DNA of 64,000 bases, from the NCBI GenBank assembly GCA_028583405.1, contig CM053243.1, positions 22,842,867 to 22,906,866 on the forward strand. The letters are read 5' to 3'. Positions 26,282 through 41,057 of this stretch are shown one piece after another. Position numbers and translations under genes: made by a program. Position 1 is the first letter of the stretch, and each line of letters begins with the position of its first letter. This DNA is from Pogonophryne albipinna. Lineage: Eukaryota > Chordata > Actinopteri > Perciformes > Artedidraconidae. The notes below the pieces were generated by a model, which was not told the origin of the DNA, made no database searches, and saw only the letters and a list, made by a program, of their open reading frames with translations.

Positions 26282-29200
26282 CTCTCATACACAAACACCC
26301 ACACATACGTAAACACACACACACACACTTTCATCGCAGATGCTGCTCCAGCACTTGATCATTAAGGAATGCACCAACTGTTGGAGATAATGTGGTGCCA
26401 GCTTCCATTCTACTCCAGTCCTCCCCCTTCTTTCCACCTCCCTCCCAGGAGAGCTGCCGCTCCCTCACTTCTCCATCCCCTCCGCCGGGCCAGACGCAAC
26501 CTGCCAAGTCCTCCAACAGGAGAGAATACAGCTGGAATGCACCGCTGTCCTCCCTGCCTTCCACCTGGGAGAGGTGAATAATGACCTGGATTAGTCTATA
26601 AAATAACTCTCAAACCTCTTTCAGTGTTCGAACAGCGTGGACAAAACAGGCAACCAAAAATGGATTTGGTGAAAGCAGAGCAACTTTAGCGCAGGCGTGC
26701 TGGAGGACAATAGTAAATTAGTCAGATGTCTGGCTTTTTTCAAAACACCCTTCCACAGCCTATTTTTCAAAAGAATTTAGATTAATCGGAGGAATGCTAT
26801 TTCAGTTTATAAAATGCCTGCCTGTTCTTTCTAGATAAATTATAAATGCCAATAGAAAACACTGGTTAGTATCAACATAGTAATTACTGTCAGGTTTTGA
26901 CATAGAGAATGTTATAAAATGGTACATACTGTATTCACCATAAAATAACAAATTACTTCAAATGTTTATCTTAAAGGTTTAGATAAGTCCTATTTCACTG
27001 GATATGAAATGCTAAAGGGTTTGAAAGGCAAACATACAAACAACTTCTGAAGTTTTTAGTGTTGGAAGAGGAAGAGTTTGCTGCTCTTGTCCTTTCAAAG
27101 TAGGACATTACAATCTGGGGAATTAGCTTAAACAAGAGAAGAGTCCAGTGAGTTTATTTTTATTTTCCTATGGGGGCTCTTAAATCTCTCGCACCCCCAC
27201 CCCTTCCATTTCTTTCCCTCCCCCTCTCGAGATAAAATGCTCTGTGGCTGGGGAGCAGGCCATTCAGCTGGGATGAGAATGGAATGAAAACAATAGCCCT
27301 TATCAGGCTCTTATTTACATTTTCCCAGCATCCCTGCAGTAGACAGCTTGGCTTGTCACCAAGCCCAGATCGCCCCACTGGACCCGGACCAACTTCCTCC
27401 AGCCCCAGCGATTCCAATGGTCCCTCTGGACCCTCGCCTGGCAGAGACCCCCTCCACTCTGCAGCTCGCACAGATAGCAACATACAAGACAAAACTATTG
27501 GAGTGTGTGTCCAAGACGTGTTCCCATTGATAGGGGAATGGTTTCTGGACTACTAAGCCCATCTGGGTCTCATTGTCTCTTCTCTAGGGCTGGGGCCGTA
27601 TAGCTGGAAAAATACCCTGAACCCTTTCCTAGAGAATTTTTGAAGCTTTTCCAAGTGGCACAGAAGAAAGTGAATAGTGAACGCTGGTTTATTACTGCCA
27701 AATTCAATATGTTTATCTTCTATCAGTGCTGTCATCTGTGGTATAGAGCTTTCCTGTGCAGGTATTCTGTGATCTTATTGATGTGGGTGAACAGGCGCAG
27801 GGATTGAGACACCTTAAGCCCAGATGAGTTGGCTAGATAAGGCTACAGCATTTTTTTTTTTTTACTGTATAAAAAAGCTAATGATCCTCATAAATCTCAA
27901 CAAAGGAATGTTTCTTGGTTGATGTGTGACATAAACAAAGCTTTCAGCACCTGGCAGTCAGTGCTGCCAGAATATTGTGTTCAGTATAAACCACAGAAGT
28001 GAAGCTAAGAGGCAGGTTAACATTAACTGTCTGTCCTGACAGTGTTGAAGGTAAATTGATTACCCTCTCATATTTCTTACATGCCCCTGCTGTTGTTACC
28101 CTTTGGTGTTTTAATGCACTAGCTAATAATGAGAATTAGTTTTTTTATTGTTCACACACATTTTATTAAATTGAGTGGTAGTTAGCTATAAATGCCTGTG
28201 GCTTGAGATGAAAAATAGGGGAAAGCCGTTTGCTTTTTTATGTTTTTATAGCTGCCCTAAACAGAGTAATTCATTCAAACTATGAACGCAAACTGTAGAC
28301 AAAGCTCAAATCACTGAGTGGAAAACCAAATAGATAAATAAATGAAGCCACAAACAAATCAAATCTTGTCACTAGGGAATTGGATGGGACCTTGAAAATA
28401 ATGACAAACACATTTTTAAATGGCTCTTCAGATTGCCATAGAGAAATGAAGAGTGTTTATTGAAGTTTGCAAATATACCAGCACTGTTTGGGCAAAAATG
28501 GCCATCTTTAGGTTGACACAGCAATGTTTTTATTCTCCTAAACTGTTAATTTTACTAAATTTGTTGAAACACTCCATTTTTCAAAAGGCTGTGCATGCCT
28601 CAAAGCACACAAATGGTTTGTTACAACGTGCAGCAGTTGGTGTTTTATTACTCTGTGTTGTCAGCAATGAAATCGTTTCAACTGTCTGCCACCACATTCT
28701 GAGCCTCTCTGCGTGCACTATCCTCCCGGGACGAAAGATGATACTTATGTTTGAGTGTTTGTTGTGTTGGAAAGCCGTTCGCAGAAAAAGGAGGGCTATC
28801 TAGAAGAGTCAAATTAGCCATAAGTCATGGATAACAGAGTAAGAGACCTCTCCTTTAGCATTGGCCTTGTATATCAGTTGTCCCAGCCTCAAGGGAAACG
28901 TGTAATTACCAAATCAATGATCAACTGACACTGACCATATCAATAATTTCCTGCCCAGAATGAAGAGGCCCACACCGTGAGGCAAATAGGGATACAGTGC
29001 AGTTATGGAGGAGCCGAGGGGGATTTAAACTCTCTAAAAATGCTTCAGCTTGAATGGAGCACATTTTCTGCAATTTATCATAATCCAGTTATAGCCAACC
29101 AAAACCATTTCTCCTCAGAACCTTAAACTTAGCGTAGGAAAATATATATGAATGTCAATAACAAAACTGAGGAATTAACCATTTTAGAAAAATAAAGAGA

Positions 29201-32200
29201 GACCCTTACCAATGAGATAAAATAAAATGTGCAACAATATAAACATTATCAGTGTTACTCCTAGATAAGATGAGCAAAATCTAAGAAGAAAACAATCTAT
29301 TTACGTAAAAAAAGATTACAACGACACTACCGTATAAAAGAGAACGGTATAAAATCCGATCTACCAGTGCTTATCAATACTTTAAACACGCTTTTATATG
29401 TACCAACATTACACATGCAAATTGTTGTAAATATCTCAATCTATAGAAAGTGTGGACGTGTTTTAGTCTCTTAATTCCTCAAGATAAAGGTCTAATGGAG
29501 AAATAAATTGTCTAAGGAATATCCACCATTACTTAGTTTAAAAATAACAAAAATCACAGTTATTTTGCAATGATTTATACATTCATAAATTAAGCATTAA
29601 TTACTTCTCTATATGGTATTAATGCTTTTCTTGGTTCATCATGTAAACTGAATCATGTGATTATACATGTAAAAACTATCTGTCTAAATTCTAAAAAGAC
29701 TAAGATAGACTGAAATGTGTAATGTTTTAGAAAGCTCTTACAATTATCTCCTGCATTCAGTGTAAGATACAGTACTATTTCTTTAATTGAGGCGTAGGTT
29801 TCCATCTCAGAATGTCAGTCAGACAATGATAGGCTGACGTCTAATTTCCCATCAGCACTGCACTGCACGGGAAACAAATCAAAAGTCGAGGTTGATAAAA
29901 AAGAAAATGACTGTGACACACTCCAAGGAGTCTTTTGAATATCTTAATCACAGACACACTAAAAACAAGACCCCATCATCACACCAAATAAAACATAATA
30001 ATTACAAGAGGCAGGCAGGGAAGTGAAATGCAGAGAGAAAACATGTTTTTGTCATTCAGCCGGTAGTCCCTGAGACAACAGCTGTTGGATGCTGCAAATA
30101 CTCCTGAAGTCTCCATAATCATGGCGTTATTGAAGTGAGGACAAAAAGGGCACTAATTGCAAGGGAGCAATTGGAACGCAATAGGTTACACACCCGGGTG
30201 ATGCCGCACAATGCAAACGCTAAAGAGGGAGCCGGGGGGGGAAAAACATTCTGAGCACAACAGTGCGTTGTCGCTCATTTTCAGGCAATTACCTTTCCTC
30301 GTTGTCAACAGTTTTAATAACCTCTACCATTTCTAGAAGACTTTTTGGTGCAGTAAGGTAATTCCAGTTTTTTAATATGTAATCACTAGTGCTGGCATGC
30401 ATAAATAAAAAAGGTCCAACCATGTATTGTGGAGCACCTGCACCTCGCGGTGGGCTTTCTTTAACTGACACCTAATCATTATTCCACTTGGTGAACATCT
30501 CTGTTAGTCACCTTTAGACGATCCCCTTTGGTCATGTAAACAGCTGCTATAAATATATCGTAGGTAACATGGATGGGATGTGCTTCATCCGAGCTCGCTC
30601 CAAGACTTCCTTCTTTCTACACTTGCTGACTTATTTACTTCCATCCTAGTTTGAACATAATGCTATCATATCTCAAATAGAAGTACATGCCTGCCTTCAG
30701 AAATTGTCAACATCTCTTGTTAGTCTTTACAAGGGGCTGAAGGTTATTTGTAGTGTTTCTTGATAAGCCAAAGGTCTTCCCATGAATAAGAGTCTGAGAA
30801 GCTGCTTTGTGGAAGCTAAACTCAGGGCTGATATTGGATCAACAGTCTTATACAAAGTGGTTAATAATACATTGCATTCAACACATCGGTTTTAAATTAA
30901 GTGGTTTATTTTCTTCTGCCCAAAATGAAAAACGGTCTTATTTTAAATAGGATAATTAGATGCAATTTGCTATTTGCTTTTTCCTGAGATAGCTAAAAGA
31001 TGCTTGCCTATGTGACAACTTCTACCTTATCCTTCGCTTTTATCTGCAATGACCACCGTGTTAATCCCACAGTGTTGACCTGGCCATTCTGGGAAGCCGT
31101 ATAACACAGCACACTGACCTCTCTAAATAGGACACGTGTCTATCAAGCATATATGAATTAACCATCCCCAAGAGGCTTCACCTACTGAGCTGAGCAGCAT
31201 GTGACCTCTCCCAATCCATTTTACTGCGGCACTCTGTGGCAATCAGGCTTGAATTATTAAAGTGAGCAGTGAGCAATGATCAATTCACTGCGGCCCTTGC
31301 TCGCAGACTGCCCGGCCGTACTTCAGCAGAAATGACATTGAGAACACTTGAGTATGCTTCCAGACAATGCACATAAATGTGAAATATGTCAGACCCAATA
31401 TGTCAATAATCATAACTGTACAGGCTGAGGCCATGTCCAGGGTAATCTTACAGAAATGCTGTTAGATGATTGTGGGGTGAGCAGGTTTTCAGCGCGGTGA
31501 TTCCTCACAAATGCTTTCTTGAGAGAATGAGTGGAAGAAGTTGAGTGGAAAACAAGAGGCTGGTGTGCCGCATGCTGAGAGTGCCTATTCCTTTGTACTT
31601 TACTTTATTGAAGAAGGCCTTTGCTATTAATGCTTGTAATACATATTCTGTGCGTTATCAACTGTATGTTGACATTACTAAAGACTTCAAGGCCTTGCAG
31701 AGGGCATGGACCACAAATTACAATAGAAGCCGGCATCCCTTATCCAACCAAATGACAGAGGAGAAAACAAAAGCAAAAAAGTTTAAATAGAGAAAAAGAT
31801 TGCAGGGAAGTATACTGTATGCAAGTCAAGAAACCTGGAAGGAGGAGGAGGGCAAGGAAGAAAATATCCAATCAAAACTTTGTGAGGAGCAGATGAGGAG
31901 CCAAGATAAACCAGTACTCAGAGCCCCCAAAACTGCAATCTCCCCTTAAGCCGGAGAGTGGCAGCTGGCAGAACAGCTGGTGAATAGGATTAATGTCAGA
32001 AGAATGAAATAAAACTCAACATATGTCCGAGCCTGAGGTGTTGGGACTGTGCGTGATTGTGCCCCCGATGGATGCCATGTGTGCATCTGGAAGGAGCTGC
32101 TGTGCAGCTCCGCTCTCTACCCCACAAGGTCACTTTTAAGAACTAGGACCATTAAATGCTTGGATAGCAAAATTAACTTTTCATTCCCTCTTCTCTCCCC

Positions 32201-34187
32201 TCCTCTGCTTCACACAGTTATCAATAAAGTGCAATAGGGAAACAACCCTTTGCTTTGTTAACATTAATATCAAATTGTACATGTAAAGAAAAATAAATAG
32301 GAAGAAAAAACATTATTTATTTTCTAATTTTTTGTAAAAGATTGTTCAGGAAATAAAATAAAGAAAAGCAAGAATAAAAAAACTAAATATATAGTGAGTG
32401 TCTTTAAGTTTCATGAAGCATGCATTTTATTAGTTTTACTGGAAAGAAAAAGTATATTTCATTCTGGAATCTCAGCCATTGCTGATCAGGGGATCTGCAC
32501 TTGTAAGGATGAACATTACAAGGAGGAATATGTGAACTTCATTTCAATTTATAATTTCCATTTGATGTCAGTAATCATTAGGGTCCACACACTGTAATAA
32601 ATTATAATAATTTAAAACAAAAATGTAATTGCTGGGTACCTTGCAATGGAGAGATTTTTTAGGGTTACCCTGCAATTTAACTGTCAGATATGAACTCGCC
32701 TGCTAATCAATGCTCGAAAACATTCACATTTATTCAACTATGTTAAATTAATAGATGTGTGAATAAAATGTGGACTACTGTGATCATAGCTGTTCAGTGT
32801 GATTTAGTAAATTAATGGGTGTCTGACTCTACAAGGACAAAAAGAGACTAATAGGATCCACATGAATGCATTACAATTTGCAGTGAAGCCAAGTGTCTGG
32901 TACAGACATGGAAACTTTATTTCATCATAAACGCTGGACCACGGCGATGCGCTTCAGAGATTGAACCACAAGATGAGATACAGTACTGTATTAAAAAAAA
33001 AACTAGTTACAAGAATAAGCTGAGTGATATGGCATACTGTTAATGTCATGAATTTTGCTAAAGCATATGTGTGTAAGTCCTCCAAACTGCATACATTTAT
33101 ACATTTAAGTTTAGTTAAATTACCAATTTTAAGGTAAAAACAAACATGAAAATGCAAACTGAAAGTGAGGATATAATTAATTAATATTCCTACTTTTTTG
33201 ATTTCTCATTTTTATATAGTAGACTAATTAAAGTTGTTTATTGAATCTTGCAGCTATCTTTGTTTAATACGATGCTAGAGTTCAGGATGCACAGACGCTG
33301 CTCACTGGACTGTAAGACCAAAGGCCATTATTATGATGTTTGTTCTCTGAGAGAAAAAGAGATGCAAGCACACAACAAAATACTCATAGTATACGAGTAG
33401 CCATATTTTCTTCAACATTTGTACAGCTTGATCATTACAGTTAAGGAATTATATATATAGAAAATAGGCTTTCCCAAACATAGCATTAATCCTTATTTTA
33501 ATATAATATCAATTTACAAATTGAAAGTCATGAAGCTCAATTAACGACGTTGTCTTAAAGCAAATCAACCACCTGACTGGTGCAGACTTAACAATTATTC
33601 TAGAGGTACTTGCAAAGAGACATGATGTTCGTCAAATAATTATTATCATTGGCACTCAGGCTTTGCAGTGCAATAAAACACATTTATATCCGTTGCTTCT
33701 GACATCCTCATCTCATCTCCTGGCACATGTAATGTTATTGAACAAGGAGAAAGAAAAAGCTTTGAGTGGGAGGAAACATCTGTTTCATCACTGCTGATTA
33801 AATAGTCTCTTTGTTCAAAAGGCACCCATCAAAGTTTGCTCTAAGACATCAATGCTTGCTGTTAGGGAAAAACAATGCAAATATGTTAATAGGCTACATC
33901 TACACTAGTTGTCATGTTTGCTTGTGTGAAGGCGGATTTCTTAGCTGGATGGCTGACGCACGTCTGACTTCCAGAACAAGACTGCAATGTGCTCTGAAAT
34001 CATTAGCAGGCCACAGAGGCTGTCTGTGCCCAGGGTGTGAGTTACACTCACACTATTTTGATCCTTGGTCAGATGACACCGGCTCTTTTGTCAAGTTATG
34101 TGTGGAGAATGCTTGGGAGCTGAATGCCCCAGCTAGGACAGTGATACTGAGCTGGCACACAAGTATCCCTGTGTAACCCTTCTGCAG

Positions 34188-34349
<162 letters not shown>

Positions 34350-35859
34350 CAGGACACATGTGCCCTCGCGCTACACTCCATCCCATTGTGGAATAGCCCC
34401 TGTTCTCCCCATTTCTGAGCACCTCAGCCCCTCCTCCTACACTGTGCTGACTATGTGCAGCTTGTCTTGTGTCCCTCCTCATGTTCCTTTTAACAGACAG
34501 CAGAACCAGGCTGTTATTTCCCAATTCTAAGCTTCACAGACCAATGACAAATATAGTAGCATTAATGGCTTCTGCCTTCTTATGTGTCAGCGTTTCACCA
34601 TCTCCAAATAGTGCGGTGTCACATAAAACACTCAGGCCATTACAAACTGCTGCTGATTTCAGCACTCAGTCATCCACATACAGCGCCGGGGCAAATCTAT
34701 TGTTTGTCTTTCTAACAGCAAATATAAATATTTTTGCTATTTCCCCCCCATTGATACTGCACTATCTAGTGTGTGGGTGTGGGAGTGTGTAAAGACAAAC
34801 AAGCCTCTGTGCAAGCCTGGCCATGATTTGTCTCCTAGAGACACCCGTTTCCTCCTATCAAGGGGTTCCTGTGCAGCCAGTAAGCCAGGATCACAATGGG
34901 AGTTTTGTGCTGCATGGGTGCAGGGGGACACGCTCAACAGCTGAAACCCGGGAAGATGGCCCATGGAATGCTCCACAGCAGTTGCTACTGTTGACTAATC
35001 GGAATATGAGAAGTAGGGAAGGTGATCTTGAATGCAAAGAATGGCACATTGAAGAAGCAGCTGCTTGTTTTGTCATCTGAATGACCAAGACAGCAGAAAG
35101 GGTTCCCGTTTTGAAAGGGGCAACAAAATCTATATCTTAGCTTGTGTAAAGTGAAACCTGTGTCGGCTTCCAAAGGCCTATGGGGACGTGCCTGTGTTAT
35201 GTGAGGGCTCTGTTTTGGAACTGATAGTAAATACATAATTCAGCAGAGGACCAGACACTCTGTGCTCCCTATTCCCCTCATACAGCCACTCCATTTAGTC
35301 CTGGGCTCTGATCTCAGCCTGGCAAAGAAGCAACTTTGTCACTGGAGAGTAAGATGGGGTGGGAGACAAAAATCATAGGAGGAGGGAAAATGTTGATCTG
35401 GATCAGGTTGGGGTTTCAAGATGGTAGGGAAAGCATGGAAAAGGGGAGAGGAAAAAGAAAGGAAGAGCAAAAAATGGACGTGAAGAAAGAGGACGGGAAA
35501 GTGAGATTAGGGAGGAGCGAGGGGCAGGGTATCTTTTTTGTGAAAGTTCACATGTCAGGCTGGAAGGCTGCCCGCGGCATACAGCCGAAAAATCTATTTA
35601 ACGTCTGCTTCACAGGGTGACAAGAGGGTTGATTGGCAGAGAGCAGAGAGCTGCTTTTGATCATGTGTCCTAACAAGCGATTCCAGCTCATGTCTCTTCA
35701 GCCTGAACAGATCTACATTACCTATTCAAACAAAAGTGACAGACCAGAGCACTGCTCCACTGGGCTGCTGCACCACCCCACAGGCCAAGAGAACACACAC
35801 ACATGCACTTACACAAGAAGGCCCCAACTGACAGATACAGGATATGCAACCATGTGCAT

Positions 35860-35990
<131 letters not shown>

Positions 35991-38900
35991 ATCGGCTATT
36001 TGATCAAATTGATTACTTGCATCAAGATAAGTACCTTGCTGAAATCATGTTGATAGAATAAACAACAGATTATTAAAGGAGGTGGTGCACAGGAGAGATT
36101 CTGGTGCGTGACTGATGTTTGTCCAGTGTGTGTGTCCTGCCAGGAGGGTCCCGGCATAACGCTAGGTAGGATGCTGCACTCAGAGAGAGGCAGCGCAGAG
36201 CTATGTGTAAAGAGTGCCTAGAAATCTGCAGTCACGGTAACTGGATTGCCAGCCCTCATTGCATATGCATAGAGTCAGAGGCTCATGCTCAGATCATTAT
36301 AACAAAGATTCCTATTAATTAGGTGGGATAAAGCAGAACCAGATGACATGGCAGCTGGGATGAGAGGAGCGGGGAGAAGGGAGGGAGCTAAAAGAGGAGG
36401 GGAGAAGGTGCATCAGTCTGTTTTGGGGGTAGGGAAAGGGTGCCTATTTTATAATATAATGTATAAAACAGATTGCATGATATGCGATATCCTTTTGGAA
36501 AACCTTTTTTGTAAAGGCTACATTCAAACTAAATACATTTCTAAAAATAAATGTGTTGGTGCTATTATGCACCTGCAGCCAATTTCCAGTGAGCCACCAT
36601 GTGGAGTCAGCAGGAGCTGTGACACTGACAGGGGACAGTGTTACAACAGAGTCAAGAGTTCATCAGTGCTAATCAGACCACAGGCTTAGCGCTGATCCTA
36701 TTCTCTTCCAAAGCTTTCATCCATCTCTGAATCTCATTACATGGCCTGTTGTAATAGAGGATAATGACCTGGGGCTACGCACACAATGCTGATCACTCCC
36801 CCACACTCAACCTACCGCACAGTCATTACACAGTGATAATACACAACCTCGTCAGGGGGATTACACTTATAAATAGAGCAGAGGTGATACAAGAAAACGG
36901 AAGAGAAAGAGAGGTCTTACTGACAACACAGTAACACATACAGTACTCGTATATAACCCTGTGTTCACAGTGGCTCACTTTGTGGTGCTGTTTTATGTCA
37001 CAAGTAATGGTTAGGTTACCTGCCGCTGTAATAGGGGGGGATTATTTTCTTAGTAGCCATTAAATATCCTCCTACCTGGGGTTAAAAGGGAGTTGTAGTT
37101 TGGCTGAATGGTGTCAATGCCCCCCTTTTGCTAAGCTAATTAGCCATGATTCTGTCAAAGGGCTCCAGGTGTTGAGTACTTTGCTTGAACACCTACTGTA
37201 TCTACTCGGACTGCTCTAAAATACTGCAGTATCTTTCTGTTATTTTCTTTATTACGTTAATAATATTTGATTTGTTTTTGCGTTTGGTTCAATGAGAACT
37301 GTAAAAGATTAGGTGAATGATAATATGGTTTATTGCTAACAAAATATATGGAAAGACTGCCCACTTTCAGTTTAACAGCTGTGTCAAATGTCCTGAGAAC
37401 ACAACTGTTCACAGACTATTGGCTCTCCTTCACTATGCAGCACTCTTTTCTTAACAGCATCCAAGAAAATGAGCCATAATGGCATAATGTGATATTGAAT
37501 ACCAGCAGTTGTGACATTTTGTTTAAAGTTTGACTTAAATATTAAGAAACTACATCACTGAATTGTTGATATACATTTGTATGGAACACATAATGCCTCT
37601 CTCTTGAGAAATTAAACAAAACTGCTTCTAATGTTTTGTTAGTTTTACTGGCAAGGACTCAACAAGTAGATACCAGGGAAATCCCTAAAAGCCAAGACAG
37701 GAAGCTTAAACAGATTTACCCGTCCTTGTCCTGGGGGACGATCATAAAGACTCAACACACAAAGTATTTTCTGTGTTGACTTGCACAGTATTGATTCATA
37801 CTTTAGTGCATTATATAAAACTGTTCTAATTGCATGTGAATCAAATCAAGGTCACCTTGGGTTTTTATAATGGTGGCTATTTTTCTTTTTCCCCCAATAC
37901 TTTATACTGACATTTTTAACTCTTGACAAGTGCTGTCTGGAGACCTATCCATAAATAATGCATTTACAATACCTAGTAAATAAACATGGGCCACAATCGT
38001 TAGCCCTGCTGGCAACGGGGCCTAATAGAGCTTTTACAGCAAAGGTGACTATTCAGCTAAATGCGCTGCTCGCTGCTGGGAGGACATTTTCATTCATTAG
38101 CACAGTCACAAGCACTTAAAGCACTTTAAGGACCAGAAATGGAGAGGAAGGGTGGAAGGATGAAGAGGGTAAAAGGGTACAAATGGAAGGAAGGAAGGAG
38201 GATATACAGAGCACCATCTCTATTGTTATAATGTTTATTAGGCATATTGGTCAGTTAATGAAACTGGCCAATCAGATTTACTTTGAAGGGAGACATACAG
38301 TATTGGAAGAAGTCCAACATTTCTCCAATACAGTATAAGTGTTTTTATTTTCCTGCTTATTCCTACTAAAACTGTTCCCAACATCTCACCCACAATACCA
38401 TTCAGATTCATTTTAAAATTGGTGACATATCAGCTACTAGTGAATTGGAATTGTATTTATGTTTGTCACAACATGAAAAAATCACATCTAATAAAACTCA
38501 ATACTAAGAATCAGAACGTTAATAAAGACATTCAACAGTATTTGAATTCAAGGTCCAGGAGCCTTTTCAAAGCAAATGTTCAACCAGTTTTAAAATAAAT
38601 TAGAGTGGAGTTTCACATTGTACCATAGACCAGTTGTTTTCTCTCTACACTTGAGGTCACAGCATCTATCCTCACTCCATCAGTACAATGAACTATTTTG
38701 ACCAGACAAGGAAGCCCAGAGAAGAATGGTAGCAGATGGTGAAGAGTCTCAGCGGACCTTGGTGATCCAGACCAGGCAGGCATTGAAGCAGCAGAATTAG
38801 ACACAACAGTTGTCATGCTTAGATAAGAGATATATTTGACTCATCTGTTGCTTGCGCCACATTAGCAACATCATTAAGACAACAAATGGCTTCTCCAACC

Positions 38901-40545
38901 TTCTTGTATGTCCTTTAATCGGTTAATCCAGCCCTTTTTTATTTCCAACAGGGGCGCTCTCCATAAACAAAGACATCCGATTATGATTCCTCAAAGGTTT
39001 CTGTGAGGTTTTCTTTTCCTCTAAGAGTCCCTCTCCCTCCATTTTACAGTAATCACTGATCATCACCACTGAAGCTTCCTCAAGTGCTCTCAGGAACCGA
39101 GTAGCGCTCAGTTCCTGCAGCTCGGGGACAGCATTCTGAACTTTTTGAGGCTCTTGTCTTCTGCTGTGTTCTCTGCTCACAAACTAATTTCCTTCAACAA
39201 GGGAGTTTATTTAGGTGCCGATGATATATGACAGACAGCACATGAGGCAGACCAAGTCTCTATTATTAACAGGAGATTAAAACAGCTGTATGGCACTCTA
39301 AAGCACCCTCTCCTCCCTGCGTTAACATACGGCCCTGGATTACAAGCTGCACTTGACCATTTAAATTACTGCAACAACCAGCCTTCACCAGCTGGGGCTC
39401 ATTACCATAACGCCCGCCGTCGATAAAGAGAGAACTGGCAATCTCGCCATGAAAATCAAATCTGAGAGAAACAAGACACATGTGAAATATATTCTTACCT
39501 AAGGGGAAAATAAAGAAGCAGTAACAGAATCACTTTATTTGTTTTACAAAAAATGTGTCCTGTAAAGTGGGGTAGAGCCGACATTCTCTTGTGTCCTGGT
39601 TTCCAATTGGAAATGGCTGAGGACATTATGATAAAGAAAAGTATTTGATTCAAGTATTCTGGCATGCTTTACACACTGGCATGTTTTGCATGTATAATGC
39701 TTCAATTACCTCTTTTATTTTGTTGGTAATTTCATTCCAATAATCCGAACTTTTCAAAATGATCTCAAATGTATAGGTGTTCAGGTAAATACGGCTGATT
39801 ATTCTGTATTTTATTATCTAAATGACACCACAATTAACAGTCCGCATATCAGGATGTGGCTAAATGATTATTCTGTGAGAGGCCCATGATGCTCTGATAC
39901 AAAGATCACCAAACGAACACTTAAAAGAGAAGTGGCAAATTATTTTTAGGCTAACAGAGGTCTAATTTATTCGTCTGATGAAGTGCTTAAGCTAAGAGCT
40001 CCCCAGACACTAAATGAGACACATGCATTCCCAAGGGGGTTTAACATTTGATTGGATGTAGTTATATTACTACAGCCCTAATTAAGAAGGGGGATGTGTT
40101 TCAGCAGCTCTTTCAAATATTTGTTTTTCCGCCATACTCTTGATAGACTGCAGGCTGTGGGAGGGAGAGCCGAGCCGGGTGAAACTGGGTGCAGATATGA
40201 CATAGACCTAACAGTCTCATCCCCTTTTTTTCTTCTTTTTTTCTGTATGCAATTGTAGGAAAATAAAAAATCTTCATGGTGTGATGAATAGGACGTGAGA
40301 AGGCTAGGGTTGTTTATGTGTAGCAAACTTTGATGAATAACTGCCTTGCGTAAAAAGTGTTCCGTATAGCAAAATAAAAAGAGGTAATGTTCCTGGCGTC
40401 AGGTCTGCACTATGAGTTTTATAGTCAGAGAGTTTGCCTTGGCACTGAAGAAGACCACACTTGTGCTGAGGTGCACTGCCACACAGTTTTTGTCACATTG
40501 GAAAAGGTTCAGAACAATTTGGAAACACTGTAACGTCAGTATTCC

Positions 40546-40677
<132 letters not shown>

Positions 40678-40846
40678 GCCCGTGTGAGTGTATGAGACGG
40701 AGAGATACAGGGGAAAAGAGACTTTTGGGATGCTAGAAAATTATGAGAAAGAAAGAGGGAAAATTTGGGACGATCAGGCACACTTGGAAAGGAAAAAGTT
40801 GTACCTACGCCCTTATATACACACACATAAACATGCAGAGACATAC

Positions 40847-41057
40847 CGTCTTGTTCTGTCTTTGTCATCTCCTCCAGTTTCTTCTGCTTCAGCGTGTCAA
40901 CTACGTCTGCCAGGCTTCCTTTGCGGCGCTCCGGAGTTCCAAATGCTGATCCACTCAGCAGGTCGCTTCGCTCCCGGGCCCCCTCCTCCGGCTTGTGTGG
41001 GGAAGTGGAATTGTTCCGGAAGGAGTACAGGGAACATACTTTATTGCTGTCAGATTC
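40847..41057 (-). CDS. sox6: sox6 coding exon 2 (codons 79-148 plus first base of 149)
   Basis: This exon encodes residues 79-148, beginning [19 protein letters not shown] and ending [12 protein letters not shown]. The acceptor is a pyrimidine-rich tract ending ttacag at 41058. The donor is GACG|gtatgt at 40847/40846, giving a phase 1 exit. The exon carries the strongly conserved SoxD motif [20 protein letters not shown] (about residues 119-138). A shorter glycine- and serine-rich stretch before it is less conserved. The open frame runs on both sides into the introns, including a (CA)n-encoded TH repeat downstream that is not coding. At 211 nt the exon enters in phase 0 and leaves in phase 1. 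It therefore cannot be skipped without shifting the frame unless exon 3 or another exon compensates. Confidence 0.96.

Noticed and set aside
30293..30471. Minus-strand exon-like open frame (179 nt) with AG before it and a donor-like AAAG|gtaatt after it
   Set aside because: The upstream tract is not pyrimidine-rich. The protein is not recognised. Its phase (entry 0, exit 2) does not fit between sox6 exon 2 (exit phase 1) and exon 3 (entry phase 1), so inclusion would break the frame.
38295..38335. Imperfect inverted repeat (tacagtattgga ... tccaatacagta), considered as a microRNA-like hairpin
   Set aside because: The stem is only about 11 bp with a mismatch, far too short for a microRNA precursor.
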